A program made the position numbers and the translations under genes. From G051132615 sp051132615 (GTDB taxonomy: Bacteria > Pseudomonadota > Gammaproteobacteria > Burkholderiales > Neisseriaceae), in contig NZ_CP152375.1 in NCBI RefSeq assembly GCF_051132615.1, positions 1,674,001-1,738,000 on the forward strand: DNA of 64,000 bases, read 5' to 3'. Under the pieces are notes generated by a model, which saw only the letters and a list, made by a program, of their open reading frames with translations, had not been told where the DNA came from and searched no databases. This document shows, piece by piece, positions 24,172 through 32,766 of the stretch (the stretch's first letter is position 1; every line of letters begins with the position of its first letter).

Positions 24172-27100
24172 TTAAATAATTTGTCTCCAGCCGATGCGTC
24201 TGGATACAGATGATGGGCAAGTGATACCCAGATACTCTGGACCATCTCCTGTTGAAATCACCAGGACGCTGCCATTTTCGCACTGTTTGCTGCCTTCTTT
24301 CTCTTGTGCTCCATAGGGAGCCTCGACACCTGTATTTTTAGTGGCGCCGTAAGCATTTCGATTGCTGTTATTACTCGAGGTTAATGTCATTCTACCCATC
24401 AAGGTATTGTATTTTTTCCCTGAAAAAACAGTGCCATCTGATCCAGTAAGCATGTTTAACTGAGCAGTGTTTCTTTTTGGGGTTCCACCATCAATAGCTC
24501 TTAGTTGTATTAAGCTGCTGTTTGAATTTGAAGAGGCACCAAAACATTTGATACTACTGTTAGGATCAATATCTGCTAAGCCAGAATAACTAATTGTGCT
24601 GACCGCGATTGTTCCGGCTATGATTTCAGGATCATAAATAACACGTGAGCTGTTCGGGCTATCCAAGTCTATGAACCAACCTTTTTGGGTCTTGGTCATG
24701 ATTTTATTGGAGTTGATCAAATAAACTTCACCATCTTGTTCTTGTTCAGATAAGCTTTGTTTTAAAAATTTATCTTGGTTGGTTCTATCGTCATAAGTTA
24801 ATGGTGTTGGGTTTGGGTTAGTGATGTCATCATAAATACCATAAATGCTTTGAGTATTTTTAGATTCTAAGTCTTGTTGAAAAATGCCACTTCCTGTACC
24901 AAATAGCACAATAACGGTATTGCCTTTTATATACAAAGTTGGCTTGGTGGTGATCGGTTGAGAAGGGTCTCCTTCATAGATTAGTTTTGCTGTCCATTCA
25001 GAAGAGTCTTTTCCTCTAAAGTCGAAGCGATAGAGATTCCCTTCTGAGTCCCCAGCATATACTAGATCAATAACGTCTGAGTTGTTTAAAGCAACAGGCG
25101 AAGGGGTAGATAATGCTGCTGCTTGCACATTTGCATCGGGTTGAATAGCTGCAAGTAAAGTGCCTGGTTTATCAGGGCCCGTAATCGAACCGGTTCTGCG
25201 CACATTGATACCCAGTGTGTCTAGGACATACAGTGTAGGTTTGTCTTCTAGACTTTGGTAACCATTGGCAAGAAAAGTGGCTTGTCTGACGTCATTATCT
25301 ATTAAAGGTACTTGATCCTCATCACGGTTTAAGGCCAAACGATCCACCATTGGCGTGCTGATGGTATAACCTATTTTTTCAGTACCAACATAAGCATTAC
25401 CAAATTTGTTATTACTTGTATCCCATAAAGGGACAGTATCTTGCCATTTTTTATGTGCAGCGGCACTTGCTGTTGTATTGGCTATATTTGTACCTCGATC
25501 GATATCAATACCAACAAATTGCCCTGTGGCTTCATTAGTGCCTCCAATATTTAAGGCATAAGCCGCTTTGCCCCCTTCTCCTAACGCACCAACAACAAAG
25601 GTGTGACCATTGGCTGTTGTTCTATCCGTCATTCCGCCATTAATAAATGTGGTACGTGGTATATCTGAGCCATAGCCAGGAGCTGCTCTAAATACAATAT
25701 CTTGAATCAGGGTTTGACCACCTTCTCTTGGTGCTGAGCCAGGAATATAGGCAAATTTTTCAGAGTAGGGGCGATTTGCATAATAATTCCCCAGCCCAGA
25801 GGTTGCCGCAGTGTAGATTCTGACTTGACCATCATTTGAAGGTACAACCATAAATTTAGGTAGCTGAATTTTGCCCCAACTGGTCATATCTGTTCTTGAA
25901 ATAGTGTAACCAGTTAATTTAATGGGTGAGTCTATAATTTCACCCAAATGACGTTTCATCGCATCGTTTGTTGTGCCACTGTTGGTGACGGTTGAACGGT
26001 TACGGAACCCTGTATTGGCATCGCAGCAAGGCGTTTCCCAGCCTGTGAGCCAATTCATATAGCCTTGATCTTTGCGCCATTTGGTTGAGTCTTTATTGAC
26101 ATCAATACCTAAAGCGCCAAGGTTGAATTTATTATTCATTTCAACGTCTCGTTTAGAATAGCTTGATAAGCGATAACGATTTAAATCAATTAACCCACTA
26201 TCCTCCGAAGGGTCGCTGAGTACTGCTGTGCGATATGTTTCGTGTGAAGAAATTGGGTATTTGATGATTGGACTGCCTTTATTGTCTGTTATCGTTTGTA
26301 ATGTTTTACTGTTGAGTAGCGTCATTTCCAGCTCAGAAGACCATTTGTCTGGATCCAGTTTAGGGGTAACAATCAGTACATTGTCACTGGAGGTAGAATT
26401 AATTGGACCACCAATACCATATTGTCCTGGTGTATATTTGGGGGGCTGGTATTGTAGTTTACCTAGAATTTTTGTCAGTGCTTCTGCCAGCTTAGCAGCG
26501 GTTGTGGCTGCTTCGTAAAAACCGTTGCCATAAATGGCTAAGTTGGCTAAAGAAGTTGAGTTGGCATACATACCAACAGCGGATGTACGGATATTTTGTA
26601 CAGGAAAGAAAGAGTCATCAAAACTCACCCCCTCAAGATCATTACCCCCTTGTTTGTAGTCATAATTAGAGGCAAACTGTACAATATTACTGTTGTATCC
26701 ATTTGCATTGGTTTTATTGTCAGGATCAATGTTATTTTGTGCAATGGCATCACCAGATTCACCATCGGTAATGGCTAATACAAAATTTTGCTGACAGCGA
26801 TATTGCATGACATTATCGCCTATGCCTTGAAAACCATTGGTGCCACCCATGTAGTTATAAATGGTACGCAAACTTGCGTATAGCGGGGTGCCTCCTGATG
26901 GGGTCAATTTGTTTACGTTTTCTAAAAGATCATTAATATGCTCATCTGTTGTGTCTTTAATATAAACGGTAATGGCACCATTAGGACGTGAGCGATTGTT
27001 GTTATAGTAGGTAAGCGCAACACCTGCACCTTGGATTTCTTTGCCCTTTGTTGTTTGATTGTTCATATAAGCCAATCCCCAGCGAAAATCATTTTTATTT

Positions 27101-27366
27101 TGCTGAATAATCAAGGTAGCGACTTCTTTTGCCACTTCATCACGAGCTCTATATGTGCCATCTTCTTGTTTGTCTTTTGTGGTCATACTGCCAGAGTTAT
27201 CTAAGAGCAACATCAAGTTGGGTTTGGTGTTGTTGATTTGTCTGGTTTGCATATACAGAGGGAGGTTCGGAAATAAATCTGTTGCCAATAGTTGTGATGG
27301 AGCCAATAGGGCACAGATTGTTAATGTCAGATATTTTTGTGAAAAAGAGCTTTGTTGATTTTTCAT
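24172..27366 (-). CDS. pilY1: PilY1-like type IV pilus tip-associated protein, copy A
   Basis: Exported protein of 1064 residues. A signal peptide (about 1-30) precedes a vWA-like domain with an intact metal site, LLLDNSGSM near residue 50, then TPLYASL and ITDGESG. A C-terminal PilY1/PilC beta-propeller follows, recognisable by NGGMTDRT, GGKAAYALNIGG, LVYAGDSEGNLYRFD and the terminal VSRRIGWR. The usual calcium loop before the AGD motif is degenerate: it reads ALNNSDVID, keeping only the last Asp of DxDxDxxxD. AGGTGG lies 8 nt before ATG 27366. PilY1 primes pilus assembly and acts in adhesion and surface sensing. No minor pilin genes are adjacent. Confidence 0.9.
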   Translation of the reverse strand: MKNQQSSFSQKYLTLTICALLAPSQLLATDLFPNLPLYMQTRQINNTKPNLMLLLDNSGSMTTKDKQEDGTYRARDEVAKEVATLIIQQNKNDFRWGLAYMNNQTTKGKEIQGAGVALTYYNNNRSRPNGAITVYIKDTTDEHINDLLENVNKLTPSGGTPLYASLRTIYNYMGGTNGFQGIGDNVMQYRCQQNFVLAITDGESGDAIAQNNIDPDNKTNANGYNSNIVQFASNYDYKQGGNDLEGVSFDDSFFPVQNIRTSAVGMYANSTSLANLAIYGNGFYEAATTAAKLAEALTKILGKLQYQPPKYTPGQYGIGGPINSTSSDNVLIVTPKLDPDKWSSELEMTLLNSKTLQTITDNKGSPIIKYPISSHETYRTAVLSDPSEDSGLIDLNRYRLSSYSKRDVEMNNKFNLGALGIDVNKDSTKWRKDQGYMNWLTGWETPCCDANTGFRNRSTVTNSGTTNDAMKRHLGEIIDSPIKLTGYTISRTDMTSWGKIQLPKFMVVPSNDGQVRIYTAATSGLGNYYANRPYSEKFAYIPGSAPREGGQTLIQDIVFRAAPGYGSDIPRTTFINGGMTDRTTANGHTFVVGALGEGGKAAYALNIGGTNEATGQFVGIDIDRGTNIANTTASAAAHKKWQDTVPLWDTSNNKFGNAYVGTEKIGYTISTPMVDRLALNRDEDQVPLIDNDVRQATFLANGYQSLEDKPTLYVLDTLGINVRRTGSITGPDKPGTLLAAIQPDANVQAAALSTPSPVALNNSDVIDLVYAGDSEGNLYRFDFRGKDSSEWTAKLIYEGDPSQPITTKPTLYIKGNTVIVLFGTGSGIFQQDLESKNTQSIYGIYDDITNPNPTPLTYDDRTNQDKFLKQSLSEQEQDGEVYLINSNKIMTKTQKGWFIDLDSPNSSRVIYDPEIIAGTIAVSTISYSGLADIDPNSSIKCFGASSNSNSSLIQLRAIDGGTPKRNTAQLNMLTGSDGTVFSGKKYNTLMGRMTLTSSNNSNRNAYGATKNTGVEAPYGAQEKEGSKQCENGSVLVISTGDGPEYLGITCPSSVSRRIGWRQII

Positions 27367-27830
27367 GATGCCCACCTTTTGCCTAAGTAGTTTCCATTTT
27401 TATATTTTTTCTTGATGTTGTTTTTATTTTTTATTTGTAAAATAAAATATTAAATTTGTTAAACATTGTTAATATAATATGATTATATAAGAATATTTAT
27501 TCTAGCAATATATATTTTTCTCAAAGGTTGTGTATTTGGATGAATGGTTTTTATCTTATTGTTATATAAGAAATATTAAATTTATTTTTAATATTATTTA
27601 TTTAAAATAAAAATTAAATATTTTATTTTATTTTTGATTGAATTTGTTTAATTTGATATTTTTGTTTTAATGAGAAAGAAATTTTTTGGATTTAAAATTT
27701 ACATTTTGGGTAAATTTTAAATTTTGTGATAAAAAACATCAAAACAGCACGTAATTGTGTTGCAAGATAATAAAAAATGATCATAATAAACAACGTATAA
27801 GAAATTTTTTTCTTATACGTTGCCATTTGA
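27367..27830. other. Very AT-rich spacer between the two pilY1 genes
   Basis: About 460 nt, of which roughly 27400-27780 is extremely AT-rich with many homopolymer runs. No coding frame, tRNA or known RNA was seen. It must hold the promoter of copy A on the minus strand, but so many AT hexamers occur that none can be singled out. It ends with the terminator of copy B at 27791-27822. Confidence 0.6.
27791..27822 (-). terminator. Terminator hairpin after second pilY1 gene
   Basis: Perfect 14-bp arms CAACGTATAAGAAA/TTTCTTATACGTTG with a 4-nt loop, starting 9 nt after the stop codon on the minus strand and followed there by TTTATTAT. Confidence 0.75.
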
Positions 27831-30800
27831 TTATATGTAACGCCAAGCAATACGCCTAGACACTTGGTTTATACTGCATTCTGGTACCAATTCATGAGTG
27901 ATACCGCTTGTATCTGTGTACAGGTACTTAATGTTTGTACCTTTTTTACAATAAGCTCTTTCCTGTCGTTCACAGCTAGGTGAGCCTTGTTCACAAAAAG
28001 CAGCCTCTTTTTTGGTATTGTTGTTATTAAACTCCCCATCGTTGTTGGTTGCACCAAAATAGCCAATCATGGCTAAGGGGGAACCACCTGATGGTAAGCT
28101 GTAACCACTTAAATAACTTGTTTGTCCGTTCATGCTAATTGAGCCAAAAGTGGTATCTGATCCTTTTAGGGCGCCTCCAGTTACCGCATTCACAAACATT
28201 AAATAGTTGCTCGATTTAGATGTGTCGCGAAAACATACTTTATTTTTACCATTCAGGTTTACTTTACTGACGATATTCGTTGATAAAACAACTGTACCAT
28301 CATTGATGTAAAAATCAGAGATGATTTTTTCGCCAGTGACAGGTAAATTGATGTACCAGCCTTTTGTTTCACCAATTGGGTTTTCACTTAAAAAACGATA
28401 GGTTTTATCTTGGTCGGTATGCGTTGAAATGGTCTGTTCTGTCAGTTCCGATTGTTTGATCGCAGCGCTACTGCTATCAGTCAAATCATCATAAATACCA
28501 TATAAAGTTTGTGTGTGTTGAACATTGATATCATCAGCGTATAAAACACTGCCTGTACCAAACACCACGACAGTACGTTTTTTATACTGTGAGAAGTGGG
28601 GCGCGGTTGTAATCGGTTGAAGAGGGATATATTCACCCGCAATATTTGTGCCGCCTAAGCCTTCATAAATTTTGGTCAGTGTCCATTGATCAGGTTCCTC
28701 TTTTCTTAAATCAACACGATAAATATCGCCCGCTCTGTCCCCAACATAAATAATATCGGCAATGCCATCATTATCCAAGTCAACAGGAGTCGGAGAAGAT
28801 AAGCCATAATCTTTGACTTTATTGGTGTTTTTGATGGTGAATTTTTTTAATACTGTTCCTTTTTCTGTCAGATCATTAGGGTTTGTGCCTGTCCCTGCGT
28901 TCATCCCCAATGTGTCTATAATGTATAAAGCACCATCGTTTGATTCACTACTGTAGCCATTAGGCACAACGGCAACTTGTTTAATATTGGTCAAATCAGG
29001 CTTGCCTTTACTTGTGCGATTAATGGCAATAGGTGCAATCATTGCCTTGCCCGTTGTGTAGCCTATATCTGGGTCATCTTTTAACTGAGGATTGGTTGCG
29101 CTATCCCATAAAGGAATGGATGACTTCCAAGTATTCTGCTCTGCATCTACACCAACTTTTGTTGTGCCATCTTTCTGACTGACACCACCAATATTCAGGG
29201 CAAAAGTACCTTTACCTCCTTGTCCAAGAGAGGCAACCGCAAATAGCTGCCCTTTGTTGGTGTAACGGATAGCTGTGCCGCCATTTACCCCATATTGATG
29301 AGGAACATTGGTACCATAATCGGCATCTGCACGTTTGTAGGCATAGTTATATAGGGTATTATTTCCTTCAACTTCAGACATACCAGCAAAATAACCAAAA
29401 GTATAGGTATAAGGAGAATAGTCTGTAATGGTTGTTTTAGTGCCATCTGATAAGGTAATTTCTTTTTCTTGACCGTATTGTTTATTAGGCGTGTAAATTT
29501 TAAACATGCCATCATTAGAACCAAGAGTCAGATATTTAGGTGACTGAAGTTTTTTGTCTATTGGGCCAGACATTAATAATGGACTATTAAGCACATCGCC
29601 TAAAAAACGGCGCTCATCATTGGCAGACAGCACCGCACGTTTACGATAGCCTGTTTGTTTGTCTTCCTCTACAGAAGTTGTCAGCCATGGCATAAAATTA
29701 AGATAATAGTCATCTTCAGCTTTACCTAATGTATTTAAACCAAAACTATCATTGTTAAAAACACGTTTAACTTCATTTCTGTCCGTTAAATTAACCCAAC
29801 CATGATTGTGGCTGCCTAAAACAATATGTTTTCCGTAGTCGTAGGTGGCAGGTCCCATTTTGGTCATATTGCCCTGAGCATTGAGCCAGTCAAAATTTAA
29901 ATCAGATTGCCAATTATTTGAACGTAATTTTAATGTTGCAACAACTTTATCTCCTTTATCATTTGTGACATAAGAGGCTGCTGGCACAGTTGGGTAAAAA
30001 CTGTTTTTGGGTTTCATTGATTCAATATAATTGGTGATGACTTCGATTAATTCACCAGTGTTGCTGACAATTGCAGAAAAACCTTTACCAATAGAAGCAA
30101 ATTGTTGCAGCTCCTTTGGCTTCATATCAGGTGTTAAACCAATAGCAGAAGATGTAATGTATTGATTAGGAAAATCTTCCTGGTTATAAAACTCACCATC
30201 TAAATCTTTTTGATTACTGCTTTTTGGGTGTGTGGTTGCCGCTTCTTTAACACTGTCTCTGATATGTGGGCTCCAGAAATCATCGCCATCAGTCATGACA
30301 ATGACAAAACTGTCTTGGCAGCGATAATGAACCATTTCCTTGGCTGTAGGCATGTCTCTTGTCTCGCCAAGAAACTGGTAGTTATTTGACAGTAATTGCG
30401 GCAAAGAATACCAAAGCAACCCCGTTTCATAGGCAATTTTACGGATATTGTTTTTGATTTCTTCTTTATGTTCTTCACTGCGTTTACCTGCTGGGTGCTC
30501 TTCACTGATTTGTGGTGCGGCACGGGTAATATAACCATACCAGCTAAACCAGCGGTCATAGTGATATTGCACAGGGTAAGGTTTATCAGCAGGTAAACCA
30601 GGAATAATGCCTGCTGTTCCTTGGGTATACAGCCATTTCCCTTTGTTTTTTACCCACTGTGCACGACGTGGGTCTTGTTTGATTTCTTCATCAGACCATT
30701 CTTGCCAATGATCAACACGGTTGTAATCTTTATTGATCACAACACCAAAATTAAAATCATCATAATAAGTATCAACAACTTTTAATAAGGACAGTTTGAC

Positions 30801-31091
30801 CATATCCAGTCGGGTAGGGTGATTGGCTGAGGGGGTGTTTTTAGGTAAGTATTTTGTCCCCAATAAATAGTTCATTGTTGCGGTGTTATCAATATAAAAC
30901 CAAAGTATTGGCTTGGTTTTATTGATATAGGGTTGCATGTTTACAGGTTCTGAGGGGAAAGGATATTTTTGCGCAAAAGCTTGGGTACTTGTACCAAAAA
31001 TCAATAAAGTAGATAAAGAAATGACGCTTATTGTGTATGAGGGGATTTTTTTGAGTAAGTTATGTTGTTGTTTTAATGATATATCCTGCAT
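27831..31091 (-). CDS. pilY1: PilY1-like type IV pilus tip-associated protein, copy B
   Basis: Exported protein of 1086 residues, a distant paralogue of the gene downstream of it. The start at 31091 has AGGGA about 8 nt upstream; the signal peptide covers about 1-40 (cleavage near AFAQ). The vWA-like domain has an altered metal site, FYIDNTATM (DxTxT instead of DxSxS), followed later by MTDGDD. The C-terminal propeller has a canonical calcium loop, VDLDNDGIADIIYVGD, then AGDIYRVDL, and ends VSRRIAWR. The C-terminal 60 residues hold four Cys not shared in number with copy A. It is in the same orientation as copy A and separated by a terminator, so each has its own promoter. Confidence 0.9.
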   Translation of the reverse strand: MQDISLKQQHNLLKKIPSYTISVISLSTLLIFGTSTQAFAQKYPFPSEPVNMQPYINKTKPILWFYIDNTATMNYLLGTKYLPKNTPSANHPTRLDMVKLSLLKVVDTYYDDFNFGVVINKDYNRVDHWQEWSDEEIKQDPRRAQWVKNKGKWLYTQGTAGIIPGLPADKPYPVQYHYDRWFSWYGYITRAAPQISEEHPAGKRSEEHKEEIKNNIRKIAYETGLLWYSLPQLLSNNYQFLGETRDMPTAKEMVHYRCQDSFVIVMTDGDDFWSPHIRDSVKEAATTHPKSSNQKDLDGEFYNQEDFPNQYITSSAIGLTPDMKPKELQQFASIGKGFSAIVSNTGELIEVITNYIESMKPKNSFYPTVPAASYVTNDKGDKVVATLKLRSNNWQSDLNFDWLNAQGNMTKMGPATYDYGKHIVLGSHNHGWVNLTDRNEVKRVFNNDSFGLNTLGKAEDDYYLNFMPWLTTSVEEDKQTGYRKRAVLSANDERRFLGDVLNSPLLMSGPIDKKLQSPKYLTLGSNDGMFKIYTPNKQYGQEKEITLSDGTKTTITDYSPYTYTFGYFAGMSEVEGNNTLYNYAYKRADADYGTNVPHQYGVNGGTAIRYTNKGQLFAVASLGQGGKGTFALNIGGVSQKDGTTKVGVDAEQNTWKSSIPLWDSATNPQLKDDPDIGYTTGKAMIAPIAINRTSKGKPDLTNIKQVAVVPNGYSSESNDGALYIIDTLGMNAGTGTNPNDLTEKGTVLKKFTIKNTNKVKDYGLSSPTPVDLDNDGIADIIYVGDRAGDIYRVDLRKEEPDQWTLTKIYEGLGGTNIAGEYIPLQPITTAPHFSQYKKRTVVVFGTGSVLYADDINVQHTQTLYGIYDDLTDSSSAAIKQSELTEQTISTHTDQDKTYRFLSENPIGETKGWYINLPVTGEKIISDFYINDGTVVLSTNIVSKVNLNGKNKVCFRDTSKSSNYLMFVNAVTGGALKGSDTTFGSISMNGQTSYLSGYSLPSGGSPLAMIGYFGATNNDGEFNNNNTKKEAAFCEQGSPSCERQERAYCKKGTNIKYLYTDTSGITHELVPECSINQVSRRIAWRYI

Positions 31092-31260
31092 ATGCTTTTC
31101 CCTAAAAATTGATACAAAAATATACAAATTTTTTGAATATTTTTTTAAATATTATTAAATTAAATAATTGTTGGTTTTTGATTTAAAACGATATGAATAA
31201 ATGAATGGAAGTTTTTATGTTTTGTTTTATCTATCATAAATATTAATATTATTTTTAATG

Positions 31261-31274
31261 ACTATCATGATAGT
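31261..31274. promoter_or_regulatory. 14-bp perfect palindrome upstream of pilY1 copy B
   Basis: ACTATCATGATAGT, 170 nt upstream of the pilY1 start codon, inside AT-rich DNA. Shape and length fit a dimeric regulator site; no known consensus is claimed. Confidence 0.35.
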
Positions 31275-31322
31275 AGAAATATTGTATTTAAGCCCATTTT
31301 TATTGGTTTTTTTGTTTTTTGT

Positions 31323-31357
31323 TTTTTTGATAAAAGGCGTTGTTTTTTGATAAAAGG
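31323..31357. repeat. Short tandem direct repeat
   Basis: TTTTTTGATAAAAGG occurs at 31323-31337 and 31343-31357 (20-nt period, about two DNA turns), upstream of pilY1 copy B. Confidence 0.5.
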
Positions 31358-31536
31358 TGATTGATTTCTTATGATTTATATATAATAAAATCGATATTTT
31401 TTTATATGAATAATATAAATTTATATTTATTGTTTATTTTGTTTTTTCTATTTTTTATTTTTTAATCGATATTTAAATTTTGTTTATTATATTTATTAGT
31501 TAATAATATTTTAATTATCGGGTAGTTAGTATTTTT

Positions 31537-31551
31537 CTATAGTAAGAAAAT
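31537..31551. repeat. Copy 2 of a 15-bp direct repeat flanking the pilY1 pair
   Basis: CTATAGTAAGAAAAT, identical to 24112-24126 and in the same orientation. Confidence 0.4.
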
Positions 31552-31822
31552 ATGTTTTGAGAAGGTATAATGATGTTTGGCTATTTATTTAAGCTTATGA
31601 GTGATGATGTATTTTTTTGTTTTTATAAAAAATAAATGATTGGTTAAGGTAAATTGAAATAATTTTTATATTTTGTTACTTAATTTGATTTTGGTTAAAT
31701 AAAATATAGCGTGAAACATAATTAAGTTGTATAAAAGAGACAAAAATAAGATTGAAAAAGTAATGGTGTTCAGTGATATAAGCATTTAGATTGGAGGAAT
31801 CGCCAAAAGAAGAAACGGATAC

Positions 31823-31850
31823 AAAAGCAGCCATTATTCTCAATGACTGC
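31823..31850 (-). terminator. Probable terminator after metF
   Basis: On the minus strand GCAGTCATT and AATGGCTGC arms (one G-T pair) with a 6-nt loop are followed by TTTTGT. It starts 20 nt after the metF stop. Confidence 0.6.
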
Positions 31851-31869
31851 CTTGTGATCCTTTGAGTGA

Positions 31870-32697
31870 TTAATAGCCTAAACGTTGGCAAATAGTCGAA
31901 ACAGTACCAGCCTGATTTAATGTGTAAAAGTGCAGACTTGGTGCCCCTTGAGTTAATAATTTATCTGCTAGTGCTGTGGTCACATCTAAACCAAGCGCCT
32001 TAATTGAGGCAATATCGTCCCCATAAGATTGTAGTTTCAGTTTAAGCCAACGCGGCACCTCTGCACCACACATATCAGAAAAACGCACCAGTTGGCTTGA
32101 ACTGGTAATGGGTAGGATGCCTGGCACTATTGGTATATTGACCCCTTTAGCCTGTACTTCATCCACAAATGCAAAGTAGGCATCGGCATTGAAAAAATAC
32201 TGGGTAATGGCTGAATTTGCACCTGCTTTTACTTTGGTCACAAAGTTATTGATGTCGTCTTGTGCATTTTTCGCTTGTGGATGGTATTCAGGGTAAGCGG
32301 CAACTTCAATATGAAACCAATCACCATGTTTTTCTCGAATAAAGGCAACCAATTCGCTGGCGTATCTAAAGTCCCCTAAGCTCACCATGCCAGAAGGGAT
32401 GTCCCCACGCAAAGCCACAATATGACGGATACCATGGCTTTTATATTCTTCCAGAATTTCTGCTATGCCCTCATATGTTGCTCCAATACATGATAAATGA
32501 GGGGCAGCGGGTGTGCCTTCTGTCATAATTTCCATGACAGTATTTAAAGTACCATCTTTTGTTGTGCCACCGGCACCGAATGTACAAGAAAAAAATTCTG
32601 GTTGAAATTGTCTTAATTGTTTACGGGTATGTCGTAATTTTTCTTGAGCTTCTTCCGTTTTGGGCGGAAAAAACTCAAAGCTAAGTGCTTTTTTCAT
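31870..32697 (-). CDS. metF: 5,10-methylenetetrahydrofolate reductase MetF
   Basis: Cytosolic FAD enzyme of 275 residues making 5-methyl-THF, the methyl donor for MetH. The N-terminal segment SFEFFPPKTEEAQ carries the catalytic Glu, and later segments SCTFGAGGTTKDGT, HIVALRGDIP, SAITQYFFNAD and PGILPITSS are all conserved in MetF. Length is slightly shorter than E. coli's 296 but complete. It is 69 nt downstream of hisD on the same strand and could be cotranscribed. metH lies 9 kb away on the other strand. Confidence 0.96.
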   Translation of the reverse strand: MKKALSFEFFPPKTEEAQEKLRHTRKQLRQFQPEFFSCTFGAGGTTKDGTLNTVMEIMTEGTPAAPHLSCIGATYEGIAEILEEYKSHGIRHIVALRGDIPSGMVSLGDFRYASELVAFIREKHGDWFHIEVAAYPEYHPQAKNAQDDINNFVTKVKAGANSAITQYFFNADAYFAFVDEVQAKGVNIPIVPGILPITSSSQLVRFSDMCGAEVPRWLKLKLQSYGDDIASIKALGLDVTTALADKLLTQGAPSLHFYTLNQAGTVSTICQRLGY

Positions 32698-32766
32698 GTA
32701 AATGTCCTGAATATATTTTTTATGGTTTTAAAAAACAGGTTGTATAGGGTGTGGTGTTTGGTGGCA

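Larger units (their letters stand above)
31092..31869. other. Extremely AT-rich 0.78-kb spacer between pilY1 copy B and metF
   Basis: No supportable gene. The stretch 31130-31700 is mostly A/T with long T-runs. It contains a 14-bp perfect palindrome (31261-31274), a two-copy 20-nt-period direct repeat (31323-31357), one copy of a 15-bp repeat shared with 24112-24126, and the metF terminator (31823-31850). The composition would suit binding by H-NS/MvaT/Bv3F-type silencers. The promoter of copy B must be here. Confidence 0.6.

Noticed and set aside
27376..27790. Possible small RNA or short genes in the AT-rich spacer
   Set aside because: Only homopolymer-rich sequence with frequent stops was seen; nothing supports a specific RNA or peptide.
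31676..31891. Open frame of 71 codons on the minus strand overlapping the end of metF
   Set aside because: It runs out of frame through the metF 3' end and terminator into AT-rich DNA and has no ribosome site.
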